NCBI GenBank assembly: GCA_026982515.1
Contig: JALSGY010000449.1
Span: forward strand, 1-10,872
Direction of reading: 5' to 3'
Length of the DNA: 10,872 nucleotides
Source: Paracoccaceae bacterium
Lineage (GTDB): Bacteria > Pseudomonadota > Alphaproteobacteria > Rhodobacterales > Rhodobacteraceae
Positions 1 through 5,706 of the stretch are shown in pieces; position 1 is the first letter of the stretch; each line of letters opens with the position of its first letter. The position numbers and the translations under genes were made by a program. Under the pieces are notes generated by a model that was not told the origin of the DNA, did no database searches, and was given only the letters and a program-made list of their open reading frames with translations.

Positions 1-268
1 ACGGATTCTCCTGTAGAGAGCATATCTGGCACAAGATGCAACTATCGGGATTCTCGCCATCATCAGCGACGAACATGCCCGGGTGCGTCGGCTGAAGGAC
101 ACTGGCGGAAGTGTTCCCCGGTATTCTTTCGTGCGGAGCTCCTGCCTGCAACTGAAGGGATTGCATCACCACGAACACCGCGGCCACGAACATGACAAGC
201 GCAGCGGCAAGCCCGCGGTTCACCAACCGCAGGTCCGATCTGTTCCTGAAAAGCTCTTTCAGTGTCAT
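1..268 (-). CDS. Partial small membrane-anchored protein with CxxCxxC motif (3' end outside window)
   Basis: An open frame of 89 codons runs from an ATG at 268 to the left edge without a stop, so the gene is partial. The product begins MTLKELFRNRSDL. It has one hydrophobic segment at about residues 19-38 (GLAAALVMFVAAVFVVMQ), which could be a signal anchor or uncleaved signal. A polar stretch follows, and then CILCQIC with cysteines at residues 77, 80 and 83. A short protein with one N-terminal hydrophobic segment and a cysteine cluster recalls small metal- or thiol-related proteins such as DUF2946, but I do not recognise it firmly. No good ribosome site precedes the ATG. An in-frame GTG 15 codons upstream (313) is an alternative start. 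It lies 190 bp beyond the aldehyde dehydrogenase stop in the same direction, in visibly less GC-rich DNA, so it may belong to another unit. Confidence 0.5.
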   Translation of the reverse strand, partial: MTLKELFRNRSDLRLVNRGLAAALVMFVAAVFVVMQSLQLQAGAPHERIPGNTSASVLQPTHPGMFVADDGENPDSCILCQICSLQENP

Positions 269-354
269 TGGCGCGGAAAACCGTATGGTTTCATGCAGGC
301 TTCGTTTCGGCACGATTCATACGCACCGCCCCGTCCGCGGCCTTGACTTCGATC

Positions 355-366
355 ATGTGATCACAT
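355..366. promoter_or_regulatory. 12-bp perfect palindrome, candidate operator
   Basis: ATGTGATCACAT is a perfect palindrome lying 87 bp upstream of the ATG of the partial minus-strand gene and 93 bp beyond the aldehyde dehydrogenase stop. It has the half-sites TGTGA/TCACA, but with no spacer between them, so it is not a CRP site (which needs about 6 bp between). A regulator site for the left-hand gene is plausible. A chance palindrome cannot be excluded. Confidence 0.25.
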
Positions 367-458
367 TCAAAATCGCTTGTGCGACGTAATGGCGCATTTC
401 CGGCCCCTCACCTCTATCCCGGGGCCTTCCCTTCGCAAGCGCACCCTCTGCGGGCCGT

Positions 459-1928
459 TCAACCGTGCAATGCCGCCACCGTCTTCAGCCGGGTAAAACC
501 GTAGAGCGCCTCGAAACCCTTCTCACGCCCGTGGCCGGATTTTCCGATCCCGCCGAAGGGCAGCTCCACCCCGCCTCCAGCGCCGTAGTTGTTGAGGAAC
601 ACCTGGCCGGCACGCAGCCGTCTGGCCAGCCGCATCTGCCGCGCACCATCGCGCGACCAGACCGAGGCCACCAGCCCGTAATCGGTGCCGTTGGCGATCG
701 CCAGCGCCTCCTCCTCGTCATCGAAGGGCATTACCACCTGAACCGGGCCGAAGATCTCGTCACGGGCCAGCACATGGCCCGGCGCGACCCGGGCAAACAG
801 CACCGGCGCCACGTAATGCCCGCCAGCGGGTGCCTCGGCCACCACCTGCGCCTCGGCCGCGCGCTCCAGATCGCCGCCCTGGGCCAGAAACCCCTCGACG
901 ATCTCCTTCTGCCGGGCCGAGATCAGCGGCCCCACGTCGAGATCCGCCAGCGCCGGGCCGACCCGCAACTCGCGGTATCGCGCGGCCATGCGTTCGAGCA
1001 CCTGATCGTAAACGCCCCGCTGCACGAGGATGCGCGAACTTGCCGAACAGGTCTGCCCGGCATTCTGCACCCCTGCGTTCACCAGAAACGGCAGGGCCGC
1101 ATCGATATCGGCATCGTCGAACACCAGCTGTGGGGACTTGCCCCCCAGCTCCAGCGTTACCGGCACGATGTTCTTCGCCGCCGCCGCCTGGATCAGGGCC
1201 CCCACCGCCACCGAACCGGTAAAAGAGATATGCTCGACACCCGGATGCGCCGCCAGCGCCGCCCCGGCCTCTTCGCCCAGCCCCGGCACCACGTTGAGCG
1301 CACCTGCGGGCAGCCCCGCCCGATGCGCCAGATCGGCGAAGGCGAGCGCCGTCAGGCAGGCCTCTTCGGCCGGTTTCAGCACGCAGGCATTGCCGGCGGC
1401 CAGCGCCGCGCCCACCGAGCGCCCGATGATCTGCATCGGGTAGTTCCAGGGCACGATATGGGCCGTCACCCCGTGCGGCTCGCGCAGGGTATAGACGGTG
1501 TAGCCGTCGAGATAGGGGATGGTTTCGCCCGTCAGCTTGTCGGCGGCGCCGGCGTAGAACTCCATGTAGCGGGCCAGAGCCTGCGCATCGGCGCGGGCCT
1601 GTTTCAGCGGCTTGCCGACATCGGTTGCTTCCAGCCGGGCGAGCGTTTCGACATTTTCCGAAACCAGCGTGCCCAGCCGCGCCAGCGCCCGGCCCCGCTC
1701 GGCCGCCGTGGTCCGGCCCCACTCGCCATCCATCGCGGCGCGGGCGGCACTCACGGCTGCATCCACATCGGCCTGCCGGCCGCGGGCGATTTCGGCGATG
1801 GTTTCTCCGCTTGAAGGGTCTTCCAGTGGCAGGGTTTCGCCCGACAGCGGGTCTTGCCAGCACCCATTGATGAAACATTGCGAAGGGTTGAACCAGAGGT
1901 CGTCTTTCAGAGTCATGTCGCTATCCAT
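459..1928 (-). CDS. NAD(P)-dependent aldehyde dehydrogenase
   Basis: This 489-residue protein is a full-length member of the classical aldehyde dehydrogenase superfamily, which oxidises aldehydes to carboxylic acids with NAD(P)+ in the cytoplasm. The catalytic set is intact: VPWNYP with the oxyanion Asn162, cofactor-contacting Lys185 in LKPAEEA, the FTGS turn at 236-239, general base Glu260 in ELGGKSP, nucleophile Cys294 in GQTCSASS, and Glu391 in EIFGPV. The C-terminal ELPFGGIGKSGHGREKG stretch is typical of the betaine-aldehyde / aminoaldehyde / medium-chain branch, so a polar or amino-substituted aldehyde is a reasonable guess; the exact substrate is not readable. Met1 and Met5 are both possible starts; Met1 has GGGGA five bases upstream and lies directly after a TGA. 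It is the last gene of the transporter cluster, separated from the ATPase gene by a 218-bp hairpin array that may lower or uncouple its expression. Confidence 0.95.
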   Translation of the reverse strand: MDSDMTLKDDLWFNPSQCFINGCWQDPLSGETLPLEDPSSGETIAEIARGRQADVDAAVSAARAAMDGEWGRTTAAERGRALARLGTLVSENVETLARLEATDVGKPLKQARADAQALARYMEFYAGAADKLTGETIPYLDGYTVYTLREPHGVTAHIVPWNYPMQIIGRSVGAALAAGNACVLKPAEEACLTALAFADLAHRAGLPAGALNVVPGLGEEAGAALAAHPGVEHISFTGSVAVGALIQAAAAKNIVPVTLELGGKSPQLVFDDADIDAALPFLVNAGVQNAGQTCSASSRILVQRGVYDQVLERMAARYRELRVGPALADLDVGPLISARQKEIVEGFLAQGGDLERAAEAQVVAEAPAGGHYVAPVLFARVAPGHVLARDEIFGPVQVVMPFDDEEEALAIANGTDYGLVASVWSRDGARQMRLARRLRAGQVFLNNYGAGGGVELPFGGIGKSGHGREKGFEALYGFTRLKTVAALHG

Positions 1929-2150
1929 TCACGTCCCCACAGAGGGCAGCGCCTGCCTGGGCGGGCGCGAATGCGCCTGCCGGGGGGCAGGCAGGCGCAG
2001 CCCGGGCCGCAAGCGCCCCGGGCAGAATTGCATGGACCACAGAGGGCAGTACCCGCCCCGAAGGCGGGCGTGTATCGCCCGCCCTGTGGGGCGGGTCGGG
2101 CGCTGCCCGGTTCGCTGTGCGATCCGGGCGTTATCTTTGACAGCGCTCAT
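1929..2150 (-). CDS. Possible small open frame spanning the hairpin array (doubtful)
   Basis: A 73-codon frame starts at an ATG overlapping the ATPase stop as ATGA (2147-2150). An AGGTGG sits seven bases upstream of that ATG. The frame ends in a TGA directly abutting the aldehyde dehydrogenase ATG (TGAATG). The predicted peptide is rich in Arg, Pro and Gly, resembles no domain I know, and its sequence follows from the palindromes rather than from any visible protein constraint. In DNA this GC-rich an open frame of this length is not surprising. If it is translated at all, the likelier role is to carry ribosomes across the structured gap for translational coupling, not to make a functional protein. 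Confidence 0.12.
   Translation of the reverse strand: MSAVKDNARIAQRTGQRPTRPTGRAIHARLRGGYCPLWSMQFCPGRLRPGLRLPAPRQAHSRPPRQALPSVGT
1937..1949. repeat. 13-bp direct repeat, copy 1
   Basis: CCACAGAGGGCAG occurs here and again, identically and in the same orientation, at 2037-2049, exactly 100 bp away. The 87 bp between the copies hold the two hairpins at 1972-2023. This copy lies just upstream of the aldehyde dehydrogenase start, so in the mRNA it forms part of its leader. Confidence 0.7.
2037..2049. repeat. 13-bp direct repeat, copy 2
   Basis: Exact second copy of CCACAGAGGGCAG, in direct orientation to 1937-1949. It sits between the inner hairpin pair (1972-2023) and the outer three hairpins (2052-2129) of the array. 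It could mark the edge of an inserted palindromic unit or a duplication inside the array. Confidence 0.7.
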
Positions 2151-3733
2151 TGCGCCGCCACCTGCGGCAGTTCCGGTGCCGCTTCGATCAGGGTTTTCGT
2201 GTAGGCGTGCTGCGGTTTGGCGAACACCTCATCGGTCGGGCCTTCCTCCACGATCCGGCCCGCGCGCATCACCAGCACCCGGTCGGTGATCGCGCGCACC
2301 ACGCTCAGATCATGGCTGATGAACAGATAGGTCAGGCCGAAACGTTCCGACAGGTCCGCCAGCAGGTCCAGTATCTGCGCCCGGATCGAGACATCCAGCG
2401 CCGAAACCGCCTCATCAAGGATGATCAGTTCGGGCCGCAGGATCAGGGCGCGCGCAATGGCGATGCGCTGGCGCTGGCCGCCGGAAAACTCGTGAATGTA
2501 TTTCTCCATGTCCGCGGCCTCCAGCCCGACGCTTTCCAGCGCCGCCCCCACCCGCTCGCGCCAGTCGGGCGGGCGGGCGCCCAGCAGATGGAACGGCTCG
2601 GCCACAAGACGCGCCACCTTCCAGCGCGGGTTGAAACTGCCGTAAGGGTCCTGAAACACCACCTGCATCTTGCGCCGCACCGCAAGGTTCACCCTGTGGC
2701 CCGAAAACACCGGCTGCCCGTCGATCAGGATCTCGCCCTCCTGCACCTCTTCCAGCCCCAGGATGGCGCGGGTCAGCGTCGATTTCCCGCAGCCCGATTC
2801 CCCCACCAGCCCCAGGCTTTCGCCGCGCCGGATTTCAAAGCTCACCCCGTCCACCGCCCGAAACCGCCGCGCCGGGGCGAAAAGCGCGGTGCGCGCCAGC
2901 GCATAGTCGCGGCTGACGTTCCTGACCTCCAGCAGGGGCCGTTCCTCGACCTGCGCGGTGCGCTCGGGCACGTGGGAGGAGGCCTCGAACAGCGCCCGCG
3001 TATAGGGGTGCTGCATCCGCGCGAAAAACCCCTGCCCGGCCCCGCGCTCGACCACCTCGCCCGCCTTCATTATCACCATTTCGTCGGCCATGTCGGCCAC
3101 CACGCCAAGATCGTGGGTGATCAAGAGAAGCCCCATGCCGTCCTCGGCCACCAGCCGCTTGAGCAGCCGCAAAATCTGCGCCTGCGTGGTCACGTCCAGC
3201 GCGGTGGTGGGCTCGTCCGCGATCAGCAGGCGCGGGCGCAGCGCGATGGCCATCGCGATCACCACCCGCTGGCGCTGGCCGCCCGACAGCTCGTGCGGGT
3301 AGCGGCTCAGCGGGAAGCGCTCGGCCGGCAGGCCGACGCGGTTCAGCACCTCGCGGGCGCGTGCCATCGCCTCGGCCCGGCTGCCGGCGCCGTGGATCAG
3401 CACCGTTTCGGCCACCTGCGCGCCGATGGTCTGCACCGGGTTGAGCGCCGTCATCGGTTCCTGAAACACCATGCCGATGCCGGCGCCCCGCAGCGCGCAA
3501 AGCTCGGCTTCGCTGGCCGCCAGCAGGTCGCGCCCCTCGAAGATCACCTTGCCGCGGGCCTGCGCGCCTGCGGGCAGCAGCCCCATCACCGAAAGCGCCG
3601 TCATCGACTTGCCCGATCCGCTTTCGCCGATCACGCCGACGATCTGCCCCTCGTCCACCGTGAAAGACACATCGCGCAGGATCGGCGCGCCGTGGATCGC
3701 CAGCGACAGGTTCTCGATTGCGAGCAGGCTCAT
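2147..3733 (-). CDS. Peptide/nickel-type ABC transporter, fused two-domain ATPase (DppD-DppF-like)
   Basis: This 528-residue protein contains two complete ATP-binding cassettes and energises the importer from the cytoplasmic side. Domain 1 (about 1-255) has Walker A GESGSGKS 36-43, signature LSGGQ 149-153, Walker B LLIADEP 169-175 and switch His207. Domain 2 (about 266-520) has Walker A GESGCGKS 311-318, signature FSGGQ 416-420, Walker B LIILDEA 436-442 and His474. Each ends in the family's oligopeptide-type tail (HPYTRALFEA and HAYTKTLIEA). In many systems these are two genes (dppD, dppF). The fusion, about 530 residues, is a normal GsiA/YejF-like arrangement. All motifs are intact, so both sites should hydrolyse ATP. 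The ATG overlaps the permease stop by four bases (ATGA, 3730-3733), indicating translational coupling. Confidence 0.96.
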   Translation of the reverse strand: MSLLAIENLSLAIHGAPILRDVSFTVDEGQIVGVIGESGSGKSMTALSVMGLLPAGAQARGKVIFEGRDLLAASEAELCALRGAGIGMVFQEPMTALNPVQTIGAQVAETVLIHGAGSRAEAMARAREVLNRVGLPAERFPLSRYPHELSGGQRQRVVIAMAIALRPRLLIADEPTTALDVTTQAQILRLLKRLVAEDGMGLLLITHDLGVVADMADEMVIMKAGEVVERGAGQGFFARMQHPYTRALFEASSHVPERTAQVEERPLLEVRNVSRDYALARTALFAPARRFRAVDGVSFEIRRGESLGLVGESGCGKSTLTRAILGLEEVQEGEILIDGQPVFSGHRVNLAVRRKMQVVFQDPYGSFNPRWKVARLVAEPFHLLGARPPDWRERVGAALESVGLEAADMEKYIHEFSGGQRQRIAIARALILRPELIILDEAVSALDVSIRAQILDLLADLSERFGLTYLFISHDLSVVRAITDRVLVMRAGRIVEEGPTDEVFAKPQHAYTKTLIEAAPELPQVAAQ

Positions 3734-4557
3734 GTGCGCGCCCTCCGCAGCCGCGGGTCCAGCAGGTCGCGCAGCCCGTCGCCCATCAGGTTCAGCCCCA
3801 GCACCGTGAACACGATCGCCAGCCCCGGAAAGATGGCGATATGCGGCGCCAGGCCGATCAGCGTCTGGGCATCGGCCAGCATCCGCCCCCAGCTGGGGGT
3901 GGGCGGCTGGGCGCCAAGGCCCACGTAGGACAGTCCCGCCTCGGCCAGTATCCCGAGGGAAAACTGGATGGTGCCCTGCACGATCAGCAAATTGGCGATG
4001 TTGGGCAGGATGTGCTCGAAGCTGATGCGCGCCGCCCCCTTTCCCGATACCCGCGCGGCAAGGATGTACTCACGCTTCCACAAGCTCAGCGCACCGCCAC
4101 GGGTGAGGCGGGCAAAGACGGGAATGTTGAAAATGCCGATGGCGATGATCGCATTGACGGCGCTGGCCCCGAAGACAGCGGTGATCAGGATCGCGATCAG
4201 GAGCGCCGGGAAGGCGAAGACAAGATCATTGGCGCGCATGATCACCTCGTCCAGCAGCCCGCCCGAGCGCGCCGCCGCCGCCAGCCCCAGCGGCACCCCC
4301 AGCGCCATGCCGATGCCCACCGCGACAAGGGCAACGGCAATCGAGGTGCGCGCCCCGACCATGACCATCGAAAAGATGTCTCGCCCGAAATGATCGGTGC
4401 CGAACCAGTGCACGGCCGAGGGGGGCTGCAGCTTGTTCGGAATGTCCATCGCGGCGAAATCATGCGGCGTCCAGACGAAAGAAAGCAGCGCCGCGCCAAC
4501 GAAAGCCAGCGTCAGCGCCGCCCCCAGCCACAGGCTGCGTGAAATGCGCCCCTTCAT
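3730..4557 (-). CDS. ABC transporter permease, DppC/OppC type
   Basis: This inner-membrane channel subunit has 275 residues. It has an N-terminal membrane segment at about 10-28, then the DppC-type signature WFGTDHFGRDIFSMVMVGAR at 51-70, which precedes the transmembrane domain. Further segments follow at about 72-97, 112-150, 187-215 and 236-260. The ATPase-coupling EAA loop is at about 163-187 (REYILAARVSGKGAARIS, then ILP). The conserved AGLSYVGLG and PSWGRML stretches lie at 207-227. Length and motifs are typical for the family. It should pair with the DppB-type permease encoded immediately upstream. Both junctions are ATGA overlaps (4554-4557 and 3730-3733), so permeases and ATPase are probably made in fixed ratio. 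The imported substrate cannot be deduced from the permease. Confidence 0.95.
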   Translation of the reverse strand: MKGRISRSLWLGAALTLAFVGAALLSFVWTPHDFAAMDIPNKLQPPSAVHWFGTDHFGRDIFSMVMVGARTSIAVALVAVGIGMALGVPLGLAAAARSGGLLDEVIMRANDLVFAFPALLIAILITAVFGASAVNAIIAIGIFNIPVFARLTRGGALSLWKREYILAARVSGKGAARISFEHILPNIANLLIVQGTIQFSLGILAEAGLSYVGLGAQPPTPSWGRMLADAQTLIGLAPHIAIFPGLAIVFTVLGLNLMGDGLRDLLDPRLRRART

Positions 4558-5501
4558 CGCCGTTTCCTCAACCGCGGATCAATGGCGGCATAGGCCAGAT
4601 CGACCGCGAAATTCACCACCACCACTGCAAAGACCAGCAGCATCACGACGCTTTCCACCACGATCAGGTCGCGCGCCGAGATGCTCTGGAACACCAGCCG
4701 GCCGAGCCCGGGCAGGAAGAACACGTTTTCGATGATGATGGCCCCGGCCAGCAGAAAGGAAAACTGCAATCCGATGATGGTCAGCACCGGGATCAGCGCA
4801 TTGCGCAGGGCATGGCGGCGCAGCACCTGCCGGCGGGTCAGCCCCTTGGCACGGGCAGTGCGGATGAAATCCTCGTCCAGCGTATCCAGCAGCGCCGAAC
4901 GCATGACGCGGGCAAGGATCGAGGCCTGCGGCAGCGCCAGCGAAACGGCGGGCAGCAAGAGCGCCTTGAGCCCGGCAAACAGCCCTTCGTCCCAACCTGG
5001 AAAACCGCCGGCGGAGAACCAGCGCAGGTTGATGGCAAAGACCAGCACCATCAGCATGGCGAACCAGAAATTGGGCACCGCGATGCCCAGCTGGGTTACG
5101 CCCATGATCCCCAGATCCCACTTCGAGCCCCGCCGCGTGGCGGCGATGATGCCGGCGGGAAAGGCGACCAGCGTCGAGAGCGCCAACGCGAAAAGCGCCA
5201 GCGGCAGGGAGACCCACAGCCGCTCCGAGATCATCTCGGCCACTGGCGTGCGATAGGTGTAGGAGGTGCCGAAATCGCCCTGCAAGAGCCCGCCGACCCA
5301 GGCGATGTAGCGCTCGGGCGGGCTCATGTTCAGGCCCAGTTCCTCGCGCAGGGCGGCTACCGTATCGGGGCGGGCGTTGATCCCCAGCATGTAGCTGGCC
5401 GGATCCCCCGGCACCACCTCGATCGCGACGAAGATCACCACGCTGGCCACGGCCAGACTGATGGCCAGCGACAGCAGTCTTTTCAGCGTGTAGCGCAGCA
5501 T
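4554..5501 (-). CDS. ABC transporter permease, DppB/OppB type
   Basis: This inner-membrane permease has 315 residues. The first membrane segment is at about 8-28, followed by the family's VVPGDPA (29-35). The large periplasmic loop between segments 1 and 2 contains the GDFGTSYTYRTPV motif (75-87). Further segments lie at about 99-121, 135-158, 178-195, 234-256 and 283-305. The EAA coupling loop is at about 206-239 (DTLDEDFIRTARAKGL, then LRNALIPVLT). FLPGLGRLVFQSISARD follows at 262-278, a DppB/OppB hallmark. The ATG at 5501 has only a weak ribosome site and comes two bases after a TGA that closes a frame running through the upstream array. That would suit coupled translation. The family imports di- and oligopeptides, nickel, opines, glutathione or sugars, so the substrate stays open. 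Confidence 0.95.
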   Translation of the reverse strand: MLRYTLKRLLSLAISLAVASVVIFVAIEVVPGDPASYMLGINARPDTVAALREELGLNMSPPERYIAWVGGLLQGDFGTSYTYRTPVAEMISERLWVSLPLALFALALSTLVAFPAGIIAATRRGSKWDLGIMGVTQLGIAVPNFWFAMLMVLVFAINLRWFSAGGFPGWDEGLFAGLKALLLPAVSLALPQASILARVMRSALLDTLDEDFIRTARAKGLTRRQVLRRHALRNALIPVLTIIGLQFSFLLAGAIIIENVFFLPGLGRLVFQSISARDLIVVESVVMLLVFAVVVVNFAVDLAYAAIDPRLRKRR

Positions 5502-5706
5502 GTCAGGGGGTCACCGGGCAGAACGGACGCGCGCGCCGGTCGCTCAGCCGACCGCCCGGGGCACCCAGCGGCCCGGGCATGCGCCCGCCCGCCCGTCGTG
5601 CCGAAGGCGCGCTTCCAGCGCGACGGCGGGCGCATGCTGCGCCCACCCGGTCGGGCGCATGCCCTCCGGTCGGGTCAGGCCGAACACCGCTCCCGCCCGG
5701 CACCGC
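5502..5706 (-). repeat. Intercistronic GC-rich palindrome array between binding-protein and permease genes
   Basis: This 205-bp gap holds strong inverted repeats. The largest pairs 5577-5589 (GCATGCGCCCGCC) with 5625-5637, then 5595-5598 with 5621-5624: 17 pairs interrupted by a 5-base bulge (5590-5594), with a further small hairpin inside (5608-5613 with 5617-5622). Others are 5554-5560 with 5572-5578 (GCCCGGG), 5537-5542 with 5549-5554 (CGGTCG, sharing one base with the previous stem, so the two compete at that base), and 5653-5656 with 5661-5664 inside an outer ACCCG/CGGGT (5645-5649 with 5671-5675). CCGGTCGGG occurs twice directly (5647-5655 and 5666-5674). No T-run follows in the minus direction. 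A hairpin block directly after a binding-protein gene commonly keeps that mRNA more abundant than the permease mRNA. This role is inferred, not shown. Confidence 0.7.

Larger units (their letters stand above)
1929..2146 (-). repeat. Intercistronic array of five GC-rich hairpins between ATPase and aldehyde dehydrogenase genes
   Basis: This 218-bp gap is almost entirely palindromic. In + coordinates I can pair: 1972-1981 with 1990-1999 (TGCGCCTGCC, ten perfect pairs, 8-base loop); 2000-2006 with 2017-2023 (GCCCGGG, seven pairs); 2052-2057 with 2063-2068 (CCCGCC, loop CCGAA); 2078-2084 with 2089-2095 (CCCGCCC, loop TGTG); and 2105-2110 plus 2112-2115 with 2119-2122 plus 2124-2129 (ten pairs, one T-T mismatch, loop TGT). 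None is followed by a T-run in the minus direction, so these are not classical intrinsic terminators. Such arrays inside operons are known, as in enterobacterial REP/BIME, to protect upstream mRNA from exonucleases or to reduce downstream expression. That role here is inferred. Confidence 0.7.

Noticed and set aside
83..346. Plus-strand 87-codon open frame at the left edge
   Set aside because: It is largely antisense to the better minus-strand frame at 1-268, has no recognisable domain or ribosome site, and encodes an unlikely Arg/His-rich composition.
402..426. Possible terminator after the aldehyde dehydrogenase gene (GGCCCC paired with GGGGCC)
   Set aside because: The stem has six pairs with a long 13-base loop and no T-run follows in the minus direction, so it does not qualify as an intrinsic terminator.
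1929..2146. CRISPR array
   Set aside because: The repeats are inverted hairpins of unequal sequence, with only one 13-bp direct repeat pair and no regular spacers.
2150..3928. Very long plus-strand frame opposite the transporter genes
   Set aside because: It mirrors minus-strand genes with intact Walker and EAA motifs. His/Arg/Gln-rich antisense frames are expected in high-GC DNA.
5503..5703. 66-codon minus-strand frame in the palindrome array as a real protein gene
   Set aside because: It begins at a GTG directly after the binding-protein stop without its own ribosome site, and its sequence is dictated by palindromes; only its possible coupling role is kept as a finding.
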